Below are positions 1 through 7,785 of a stretch of 38,033 nucleotides of DNA, piece by piece (position 1 is the stretch's first letter; the number at the start of each line of letters is the position of its first letter). The position numbers were made by a program, and so were the translations under genes. The stretch comes from an uncultured Verrucomicrobia subdivision 3 bacterium (lineage in GTDB: Bacteria; Verrucomicrobiota; Verrucomicrobiia; Limisphaerales; UBA11358): assembly GCA_903936645.1 (NCBI GenBank), contig CAIZWI010000185.1:1-38033 (forward strand), read 5' to 3'. The notes beneath the pieces are model-generated. The model ran no database searches. It was not told where the DNA came from and saw only the letters and a list, made by a program, of their open reading frames with translations.

Positions 1-888
1 CTCCACAATCCCGCTCAGCCAGGTGTTTTGAAAACGTTTGCGGATAGTAATCGCATAGTATTTTTCCGCCAAACCAGGCACGCGCAGCATGAATTTTATG
101 TTGCGGGACTGGAGTTCGCGTTCAACGACAATTTTTGACACGAGGGCCAGGCCGCCACCGGACAAGGCGAGCAAGCGCAGCAGTGCCATGTCGTCCACCT
201 CGGCATGGATGAAGGGTTCCACCCCCGCCTCGGCCAGCAGCAGATCGAAATTTGCCCGCACATCACTCTGCCGGCTCGGCAGGAAGAGCGGGACATTTTT
301 TAAAAAATCGGGGAATTGGGGCGGCCCCCCGGCCAGCTTTTTCCCGCCCACCAGGAAGACGGGAACCTCGCCCAGCGGATGGTTGAAAATATTTTGTTCC
401 TGGTCGGCCCGTAAAGGAATGTTCGACAGCACCAAATCCAGCTGGTGGTCTTGCAGTTGGCCGGTCAGTTCATCCAGCGCGCCGGCCACGACCACCACCT
501 TGGTGCGGGTGTCGGCGAGGATGGGCTGGATGAAGTCAAATTGCAGGTTTTTGGAGAGTGGTCCCACCGCGCCAATGCGCAAGACCCGCTGCTGGGATTC
601 ACTGGACTGGCGGAAGCGGGAAATGAGTTCATGGCCGGTGGTAAAGATGGATTCGGCGTGTTCCAGCGCCACGCGGCCTGCTTCCGTGAGGTGCAGTTCC
701 CGGCCGCGCCGGTCAAACAGCGCCTCGCCCAGCCAGGCTTCCAGTTCCGCCAGGTGCTCGCTGAGGGTGGACTGGGAAATGTTTAATTTCTCCGCCGCGC
801 GCGTCACGCTGCGGTGCCGGGCAATCATCCAGAAATGCCGCAGGTGGTGGTAGTTCAGCCATTGCGGGTTTTCAAACGCCGAATTCAT
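1..888 (-). CDS. LysR-family transcriptional regulator, NhaR-like (C-terminus truncated by window edge)
   Basis: Manual minus-strand translation from ATG at 888: MNSAFENPQWLNYHHLRHFWMIARHRSVTRAAEKLNISQSTLSEHLAELEAWLGEALFDRRGRELHLTEAG..., a LysR HTH with the NhaR-like NYHHLRHFW start. Open to the left edge, so it is absent from the ORF track. Confidence 0.9.
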   Translation of the reverse strand, partial: MNSAFENPQWLNYHHLRHFWMIARHRSVTRAAEKLNISQSTLSEHLAELEAWLGEALFDRRGRELHLTEAGRVALEHAESIFTTGHELISRFRQSSESQQRVLRIGAVGPLSKNLQFDFIQPILADTRTKVVVVAGALDELTGQLQDHQLDLVLSNIPLRADQEQNIFNHPLGEVPVFLVGGKKLAGGPPQFPDFLKNVPLFLPSRQSDVRANFDLLLAEAGVEPFIHAEVDDMALLRLLALSGGGLALVSKIVVERELQSRNIKFMLRVPGLAEKYYAITIRKRFQNTWLSGIVE

Positions 889-891
889 ACT

Positions 892-943
892 ATCGGAATA
901 ACCGATGCATAGCATAGAAACAATCTAATTTTGCGAAGCATAG
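892..943. promoter_or_regulatory. Divergent LysR/dabB intergenic control region: ATCGG-AATAA-CCGAT inverted repeat plus three GCATAG copies
   Basis: ATCGG (892-896) / CCGAT (902-906); GCATAG at 907-912, 912-917 and 938-943, in the 91-bp gap between divergent genes. Confidence 0.45.
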
Positions 944-979
944 GATCCGGTTAACTTGGGGGCGTGATGGAGCAAGCCT

Positions 980-2587
980 ATGAGTAACGAAACGATGCAC
1001 CTAATGACCAATCTGTGCGCGGGGGCCGGTCCGCTGGCCTTGCTGGTGTTTGGCCTGCTGCCAACCGCCGGGCTGAACCGCCAGGGCAAACGCGCCGCCC
1101 GGACCGCCGCCACCCTGGCCCTGGCGGCGTTCGGGTCCTCCCTGCTGGCGGCGGTGACCCTGCTGGGCCATTCGTCCCCTGACCCGCAAGCGGCGCCGGC
1201 CGATGGGATGGCTGCGTTCATTTATTTTGACAACCTTGCCGCGGTGCTATTGGTGCTGGTGTCCTTTCTGCTGGCGGTGGTCAGCCGCTATGCCATCAAC
1301 TATCTCGCGGGCGATCCGGCCCAGGGACGCTTCACCAAATGGCTTTGCCTGACCGGCGGCGCGGTGTTGACCATTATCCTTTCCGGCAATCTGGTGCAAT
1401 TTGCCCTGGCCTGGTGTGCGACGAGTCTGGGCCTCCACCAGTTGCTGCTGTTTTATCCCGACCGCCCGGGGGCCGTGCTGGCGGCGCGTAAAAAATTCAT
1501 CATCAGCCGGCTGGGCGATGTTTGTCTTTTGACCGTGATTGTTCTGGTTCACCAAACCTTTCATTCCTGGAATTTTTCCGTCCTCTTTGCGGCGGCCCGG
1601 CAGATTCACCAAGCCGGGGTGAGCACGGGCATGGACATCAGCGCGATTGCCTTTCTGCTGGTTGCGGGGGCGATGCTCAAATCGGCGCAGTTCCCCTTTC
1701 ATAGCTGGCTGCCCGACACCATGGAAACGCCCACGCCCGTGTCGGCGTTGATGCACGCCGGCATCATTAATGCCGGCGGTTATCTGATCATCCGGATGCA
1801 GCCGCTGGTGACGCTTTCTCCGGCGGCAATGTCCACCCTGGCCCTGTTTGGCGCGTTCACGGCCCTGTTCGCTTCGCTGGTGATGCTCACGCATGCGAGT
1901 GTGAAACGGTCGCTGGCCTTTTCCACCGTCGCGCAGATGGGCTTTATGATGCTGGAATGCGGTCTGGGCGCTTTCGGCCTGGCGGTGCTGCACTTGGTGG
2001 CGCATTCCCTGTACAAGGCGCACGCCTTTCTGGCTTCGGGCAGCATGGTGAGCCTGACGAAGTCCGCCTGGACGCCAACGGCGCGACCCCAGGCGCATCC
2101 GCTCACCCTGGTGGCGGCATTTGCCACCGCCATCGGACTGGTCATGCTTGCGATGCGGTGGCTGGGGCTCGAGGCGGGGCACGCGCCGGCACCGGTCTTG
2201 CTCGGCTGCACCTTTGCGATGGCCCTGGCTTATGCCCTGTGGAACTTATGGAGCCAGTCGTTAAATTTCAAAATGGCGGCTTTTGGCGCGGTGGTCGGTG
2301 GCGGCATCATGGTCGTATATTTTGAACTCCACCAGGTTTTCAGCCGGCTCACCGGGCAGAATGAGTGGGCTAATTCGCAACTCAACACCTGGCCGGGAAT
2401 GGTTTTAATGGCGGTGCTGCTCACGCTCTTTTTGCTGGTCCTGGTGGTGCAGACGCAATTACCGACTTGGACGCACCGCCCGTTTTTTCAGGCGGCCTAC
2501 GTTCACGCGCGGAACGGATTTTATTTCACCACGCTGGCCAACCGGCTGGTCGCTGCGGTCTGGCCGGTAAAAAAGAACCTTAAATGA
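980..2587 (+). CDS. dabB: DabB-like proton-conducting transporter subunit (NuoL/MrpA-type membrane protein) of a DAB inorganic-carbon accumulation complex
   Basis: Multi-TM protein with NuoL-type motif KSAQFPFHSWLPDTMETPTPVSALMHAGIINAGGYLIIR; ATGA overlap with a downstream DUF2309 gene. Confidence 0.88.
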   Translation: MSNETMHLMTNLCAGAGPLALLVFGLLPTAGLNRQGKRAARTAATLALAAFGSSLLAAVTLLGHSSPDPQAAPADGMAAFIYFDNLAAVLLVLVSFLLAVVSRYAINYLAGDPAQGRFTKWLCLTGGAVLTIILSGNLVQFALAWCATSLGLHQLLLFYPDRPGAVLAARKKFIISRLGDVCLLTVIVLVHQTFHSWNFSVLFAAARQIHQAGVSTGMDISAIAFLLVAGAMLKSAQFPFHSWLPDTMETPTPVSALMHAGIINAGGYLIIRMQPLVTLSPAAMSTLALFGAFTALFASLVMLTHASVKRSLAFSTVAQMGFMMLECGLGAFGLAVLHLVAHSLYKAHAFLASGSMVSLTKSAWTPTARPQAHPLTLVAAFATAIGLVMLAMRWLGLEAGHAPAPVLLGCTFAMALAYALWNLWSQSLNFKMAAFGAVVGGGIMVVYFELHQVFSRLTGQNEWANSQLNTWPGMVLMAVLLTLFLLVLVVQTQLPTWTHRPFFQAAYVHARNGFYFTTLANRLVAAVWPVKKNLK

Positions 2588-5094
2588 ACAGGCATACCTC
2601 AATGAAAGCCGAATACCATCAGTCGAACCCGGCACTGCACACCTCGATTCAAGCGGCGGTCAAACGCATCGCGCCACTGTGGACATTAAAGAATTTCGTG
2701 GCGGTGAATCCCTTCGTGGGGTTGAGCGACCGCCATTTTCTGGCGGCGGCAACCTTGATCCAACAAGTGGGCCATGCGGAAATGCTCATGCCCGCGGCAT
2801 ATTATCGCGAAGCCATCTTGAGTGGGCGCATTCAGGAAAAGCATCTGCAAGCGGCGCTAAAGGCATTGTCCCAGACCACCCCAGATCCATGGGCCAAGGG
2901 CCTTGCCGGGATGCATCTGGAGCAACTACAAGCCGGGCTGGCGGAAGCTGCCGGGCGGGCGCAGCCCTGGCGGATGTTAACTTTTGCCGACTGGCTGGAC
3001 GTGCGGGATGACTCAGGATGGGCGGCCTTCGTGGTTGAAGAAATTTCCAAGTGGTGCTCGGCCTATTATGACCAGGGCCAGTCCTCCTGGCGCATGCCTT
3101 GGCGGCAATTAGGACTCTTTGCCGCCTGGAAGCAAGCCGCACAACTGGACGCCAATGCGGAAATGACCGGCTTGCAAGGTTTCCGCGCGCTCGTCGCGAG
3201 CCTGCCTGACGATTATACCGCAATCATTGGTCAGGTGCTGGGCACGCTGGGGGTGCCGGAAGCGCGGCAGGCGGATTTTCTGCACCGCCAATTGATGAGC
3301 ATCCATGGCTGGAGCAGTTACGTGCAGTTTCAGGTGCGGGAAAAAAGCCAGACCGGCCAACACGATGATTCGCTCACCCAATTGCTCGCCATCCGGCTGG
3401 TCTATGACCTGGCGCTATGGCATGGATTGGGTGGCGAGCCCAGGTCTCTGGCCGCATGGAGTCAGACTTTCATGGAACGGGAAAATCCTCAAGCCACCCA
3501 AAATCTGGTGGCCCGCTACCTCGCGCAGCAAGCGTTGGAACAGGGTTACCAGGCTCAACTAATCGCCCGGCTAAAGGCCCGCCGTCCGGTGACTGCCGCA
3601 CCGTCGCAAAAATGGTTGCAGGCCGTTTTTTGCATTGATGTGCGGTCGGAAGTGTTCCGCCGGGCGTTGGAAGCGCAATCGGAGCACATCGAGACCATTG
3701 GTTTCGCGGGCTTTTTTGGCATGACCATTGAATATTTGAAATTTGGCCAGCCGGCGGGCACGGCGCGTTGTCCCGTGCTCTTGACCCCAAAAATCAAAGT
3801 GCGGGAGTCGCTGTGCCAGCCAGCCGGCGGGGAGGCCAGCCGGTTGCGGCAAATGGATTTCCGGCAGTCGGTCAATGGCGCGTGGAACTCCTTCAAGACC
3901 TCGGCAATCTCCTGTTTCTCGTTTGTGGAGACGGCCGGGTTGTGGTTTGGCGTGCGGCTGGCGCAGGATTCATTGGCGCTGAACGCGCCGGAGGTCAATT
4001 TCGCAACGCGGGGCGACCGGTCGCGGCCCAATGCGCACCATGAAGTGTGCCGTCCGGACACGCACGGCCACGAACTGGCAACGGGGATCACCCCTGACGA
4101 CCAAATTAAAATGGCGGCATTTGCGCTGAAAAACATGGGACTGGTGGCCAACTTTGCGAAAATCGTCTTTATTTGCGGCCACGGCAGCGCAACGACCAAC
4201 AACCCTTATGGTTCAGCGCTCGACTGCGGTGCCTGCGGTGGGCATGCGGGCGATGTGAATGCCCGGGTGGCGGCGCAGATATTAAACCACCCGGCCGTGC
4301 GGGCGGGTTTGCGGGAGCAGGGCATAAGCATCCCGGAGGAGACGGTTTTCGTGGCCGGCTTGCATAACACCTCCACGGATGAAATTGTGATTTATGACAC
4401 CCAGAATCTTTCGCCCAAACAGGCGGCAGAACTGGACCAAGTTCAAAATTGGCTGGCCGCCGCATCCCAGCAAGCCCGCCGCGAACGGTCCATTTCACTT
4501 GGTTTGGGTGATGTGACCGAGGCGGAACTGGCCAAAAAAGTTTTCGCGCGCAGTCGGGATTGGGCGCAAGTGCGGCCGGAATGGGGCCTGGCCAACAACG
4601 CCGCCTTCATTGCGGCACCGCGTGAACTGACCCGGGGATTGAATCTCGAGGGCCGGGTGTTTCTGCATAATTATGACCCCGCCAAGGACCCCGAAAAGGC
4701 CACGCTGGAGCTCATCATGGTTGCCCCGATGGTCGTGGCCAGTTGGATCAATCTGCAATATTATGGCTCGACGGTGGACAACCGCCGGTTTGGCAGTGGC
4801 AACAAAGTTCTGCACAACGTGGTGGGCACGTTTGGTGTCTGGCAGGGTAACGGTGGGGATTTGCAACCGGGCCTGCCCATGCAATCGCTCCATGACGGGG
4901 TGAAATGGATGCACGAGCCGCTGAAGTTGAATGTGTTCATTGCGGCCGAACCCAGTGCGATTGAAGCCATTGTTGCCCGCCAGCCCGGCGTCCGGGAATT
5001 GCTGGAAAATGGCTGGGTTAACCTCGTGGCCATGGACCCGGCCGGCCAGCGTTTCTGGCGGTGGTGCGGATCGCAATTTGTCGAGCAGGATTAG
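2584..5094 (+). CDS. dabA: DabA-like protein (DUF2309/UPF0753), zinc beta-carbonic-anhydrase-like subunit
   Basis: 836 aa; CIDVRSE (from ~3631), ICGHGS (~4171-4188) and CGACGG (~4224-4241), matching the Cys/Asp/His/Cys metal-site motifs known for DabA. Confidence 0.92.
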   Translation: MNRHTSMKAEYHQSNPALHTSIQAAVKRIAPLWTLKNFVAVNPFVGLSDRHFLAAATLIQQVGHAEMLMPAAYYREAILSGRIQEKHLQAALKALSQTTPDPWAKGLAGMHLEQLQAGLAEAAGRAQPWRMLTFADWLDVRDDSGWAAFVVEEISKWCSAYYDQGQSSWRMPWRQLGLFAAWKQAAQLDANAEMTGLQGFRALVASLPDDYTAIIGQVLGTLGVPEARQADFLHRQLMSIHGWSSYVQFQVREKSQTGQHDDSLTQLLAIRLVYDLALWHGLGGEPRSLAAWSQTFMERENPQATQNLVARYLAQQALEQGYQAQLIARLKARRPVTAAPSQKWLQAVFCIDVRSEVFRRALEAQSEHIETIGFAGFFGMTIEYLKFGQPAGTARCPVLLTPKIKVRESLCQPAGGEASRLRQMDFRQSVNGAWNSFKTSAISCFSFVETAGLWFGVRLAQDSLALNAPEVNFATRGDRSRPNAHHEVCRPDTHGHELATGITPDDQIKMAAFALKNMGLVANFAKIVFICGHGSATTNNPYGSALDCGACGGHAGDVNARVAAQILNHPAVRAGLREQGISIPEETVFVAGLHNTSTDEIVIYDTQNLSPKQAAELDQVQNWLAAASQQARRERSISLGLGDVTEAELAKKVFARSRDWAQVRPEWGLANNAAFIAAPRELTRGLNLEGRVFLHNYDPAKDPEKATLELIMVAPMVVASWINLQYYGSTVDNRRFGSGNKVLHNVVGTFGVWQGNGGDLQPGLPMQSLHDGVKWMHEPLKLNVFIAAEPSAIEAIVARQPGVRELLENGWVNLVAMDPAGQRFWRWCGSQFVEQD

Positions 5095-5116
5095 TCGCAA
5101 TCGTTTATTTTAGAGT

Positions 5117-6316
5117 ATGCACATACATTTGCAAAACCCCAGTTCCCCGCAAGCGCAAGTTGGAAGCAGTTATCCGGTTCGGCTGGGTATTATTGGCGGC
5201 GGTCAGCTCGCCCGCATGACCGCTCTGGCGGCCGCCCCGCTGGGCGTGGAGGTTTTGGTGCTGGAAAAGAATCCGCTCGGTCCGGCGGTCCGGTTCTCGC
5301 CGGAATCGCTGGTGGCGGACTGGACGGATCCGGTGGCATTGGATCAATTTGCCCGGCGCTGCGCGGTCGTCACCCTGGAGAATGAATTCGTGGATGCCGC
5401 CGTTCTGGAGCGGCTGGAAGCGGCAGGTCACCAGGTGTTTCCCGGCGCCGCCTGCCTGGCTGTGACCCAGGATAAATTCCGGCAAAAGCAGGCCCTGCAA
5501 GACGCCGGTGTGGCCACCGCCACTTTTCGCGCGGTGGTCTCGCCAGCGGAAGTGCAGCAGGCCGGGAGCCTTCTGGGCTGGCCGTTGCTTTTGAAAAAGC
5601 GGCGTAATGGCTATGATGGGAAAGGCAATTTTACGGTGCGATCGCCGGACGAGGCCGCCACGGCCTGGCAAGCCCTGGAGGGGGATCAAAATGAATTGAT
5701 GGTCGAAGCGTTTTATCCGTTTGTCAAAGAGCTGGCGGTCATTATTACGCGCGCCCGGGATGGCCAGATGGTGGTTTATCCCGTGGTGGAGACGATTCAA
5801 GAACACCATGTTTGCCGGATCGTCAAAGCGCCGGCGGCCATCCCGGAGGCATTGGCCGGAGCGGCAGCCCAACTCGCGCAACGCGCGGTGGCGGCGGTTG
5901 GGGGTGTCGGGAGTTTTGGCGTGGAACTGTTTCTCTCGGCGGACGGGCAGCTCGCCATCAACGAGCTGGCCCCGCGCGTCCACAATTCTGGCCATTATAC
6001 GATTGAGGCCTGTGCCTGCTCACAATTCGAAAATCATGTGCGGGCAGTGCTGGGCTGGCCGCTGGGCAGCCCTGTCATGCGCACACCCGTGGCGGTCATG
6101 GTAAATTTGCTGGGCACCCGTCCCAGTTCCGGGCAACCTCTGGGCTTGGCGGAGGCGCTGGCAATTCCCGGTGCCCACGTACACCTTTACGGCAAGCAAA
6201 AATCTGCCGCCGGCCGGAAAATGGGCCATGTCACGGCTTTGGGAAGCGCGCCGGAAGCCACGCTGGGGCTGGCGGAACGGGCCGCGAGTCTCATCCGTTT
6301 TGCGTGCGAATTATGA
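5117..6316 (+). CDS. purK: 5-(carboxyamino)imidazole ribonucleotide synthase (ATP-grasp)
   Basis: [61 protein letters not shown]. Confidence 0.95.
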   Translation: MHIHLQNPSSPQAQVGSSYPVRLGIIGGGQLARMTALAAAPLGVEVLVLEKNPLGPAVRFSPESLVADWTDPVALDQFARRCAVVTLENEFVDAAVLERLEAAGHQVFPGAACLAVTQDKFRQKQALQDAGVATATFRAVVSPAEVQQAGSLLGWPLLLKKRRNGYDGKGNFTVRSPDEAATAWQALEGDQNELMVEAFYPFVKELAVIITRARDGQMVVYPVVETIQEHHVCRIVKAPAAIPEALAGAAAQLAQRAVAAVGGVGSFGVELFLSADGQLAINELAPRVHNSGHYTIEACACSQFENHVRAVLGWPLGSPVMRTPVAVMVNLLGTRPSSGQPLGLAEALAIPGAHVHLYGKQKSAAGRKMGHVTALGSAPEATLGLAERAASLIRFACEL

Positions 6317-6846
6317 AACAAATCAAACCGTTGGTTGGTATTATCATGGGCAGCGATTCCGACTGGCCCACCATGGCGGCGGCCCATCAAATCTGCCAGG
6401 AATTTGCGATCCCGTGCGAGGTGCGCGTGGTTTCCGCCCATCGAACCCCCGATGACATGGCCCGCTATGCCCGCACGGCTCACCGGCGGGGGTTGCGCGT
6501 CATCATCGCCGGGGCCGGGGGCGCGGCCCATTTGCCGGGCATGGTGGCCAGCCACACGCCGCTGCCGGTGATTGGGGTGCCGGTGGAGAGCAAAAGCCTG
6601 AAAGGCCTCGATTCCCTCTTATCGATTGTGCAAATGCCGGGCGGGATTCCGGTCGCCACTGTCGCCATTGGCGGGGCCCGTAATGCGGGATTGCTTGCCG
6701 TGGCCATTTTAGGCACGGGCGATTCGCGCTGGCAGTCGGCCTTAATCGCCTTTAAACGCAAACTGGCGGCGGAATCGCGCGCCCGTGGCCGGCAGCTAAA
6801 CGCCCGTTTAACATCCGAGGCGGGCACGGCGACCCCTGAAAAATAA
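6313..6846 (+). CDS. purE: 5-(carboxyamino)imidazole ribonucleotide mutase
   Basis: [42 protein letters not shown] at 6313 overlaps the purK stop (ATGA). The ORF track begins at a GTG at 6304. Confidence 0.95.
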   Translation: MKQIKPLVGIIMGSDSDWPTMAAAHQICQEFAIPCEVRVVSAHRTPDDMARYARTAHRRGLRVIIAGAGGAAHLPGMVASHTPLPVIGVPVESKSLKGLDSLLSIVQMPGGIPVATVAIGGARNAGLLAVAILGTGDSRWQSALIAFKRKLAAESRARGRQLNARLTSEAGTATPEK

Positions 6847-6919
6847 TCCCGGCGGAGACGGTTCCAGTGCACTCTGGCAGGATTCGTTCTGCGGGCTTTC
6901 TCTAGAGTTCCCAGAAAGT

Positions 6920-6937
6920 AATTGACCGGTCAGTCAA
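6920..6937. promoter_or_regulatory. Putative TetR operator upstream of the tetR-like gene
   Basis: AATTGACCGGTCAGTCAA; reverse complement TTGACTGACCGGTCAATT matches 16/18 to 7749-7766; core TGACCGGTCA is a perfect palindrome. Confidence 0.65.
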
Positions 6938-6950
6938 CGCATGCTAGAGT
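6922..6950 (+). promoter_or_regulatory. Candidate promoter: TTGACC - 17 nt - TAGAGT, overlapping the operator
   Basis: -35 TTGACC (6922-6927), -10 TAGAGT (6945-6950), spacing 17 nt. Confidence 0.45.
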
Positions 6951-7088
6951 GTGTTTGCCAAACCAATAAACGGCATGAACCCCATCGCAAACAGCAACGC
7001 GGCACCCATGGAAGCTGGCTCAACCAGTCGAGGCGGCCGTGCGTGCGTGGAGGTAGTGGTTTGCTCACCACGCAAATTCTAAAGACTT

Positions 7089-7691
7089 ATGGGCCGGACG
7101 AGCGATGTTAAGGAACGATTGTTGGAAGTGGCGTTTGACCTGATTTCGGATCATAGCTACGGCTCCGTGAGTGTGGATCAAATCTGTCTGCGGGCAGAGG
7201 TCAACAAGGGCAGCTTTTATCATTATTTTCCCTCCAAATCGGATCTGGCCCTCGCGGCTTATGAGGAGCACTGGCGCGAAAAGCAGCCGGAACTGGACCG
7301 GATATTTTCCTCCCAGTATCCCCCGCTAACCCGTTTGCAATTATGGTGTAACTACATTCGGGAACGGCAACGCTGGAAGGCGGAGAAGTTCGGGCACGTT
7401 TGTGGCTGCCCCTATTCCAGCCTGGGCACGGAACTGGCCACCCAGGATGAGCGCATTCGGGCCAAAGCGGAAGAATTGGTGGACCGTTCGTTGCGCTATT
7501 TGGAAAGCACGCTCGCGGAAGCGAAACAACAAGGGGTGGCGGGCTTTACCGATGCCAAGTTAACCGCCCGGCGGATTCACTCCACCGTTCTCGGCATTTT
7601 GCTGCATGCCAAAATTCGCAACCAACTGGCGGTGCTGGATGATTTGGAACCTTCCGTAATGAACATCCTCCGGATTCCACAGGCCGCCTGA
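7089..7691 (+). CDS. TetR/AcrR-family transcriptional regulator
   Basis: N-terminal HTH KERLLEVAFDLISDHSYGSVSVDQICLRAEVNKGSFYHYFPSKSDL. Confidence 0.95.
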   Translation: MGRTSDVKERLLEVAFDLISDHSYGSVSVDQICLRAEVNKGSFYHYFPSKSDLALAAYEEHWREKQPELDRIFSSQYPPLTRLQLWCNYIRERQRWKAEKFGHVCGCPYSSLGTELATQDERIRAKAEELVDRSLRYLESTLAEAKQQGVAGFTDAKLTARRIHSTVLGILLHAKIRNQLAVLDDLEPSVMNILRIPQAA

Positions 7692-7748
7692 TTTATGCAC
7701 CCCAAACACCAACCGCAGGGGATCCGCCAACCCATTCTGGCGGAGTTT

Positions 7749-7766
7749 TTGACTGACCAGTCAGTT
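7749..7766. promoter_or_regulatory. Putative TetR operator upstream of the RND permease
   Basis: TTGACTGACCAGTCAGTT, containing the perfect ACTGAC-CA-GTCAGT inverted repeat; ends 19 bp before the permease ATG; 16/18 match to the other site. Confidence 0.65.
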
Positions 7767-7785
7767 AACCGGTTGAGGTGATACT

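Noticed and set aside
89-853. Plus-strand 254-aa ORF in the ORF track
   Set aside because: The minus strand encodes a clear LysR protein over the same bases; the plus translation has no recognisable domain.
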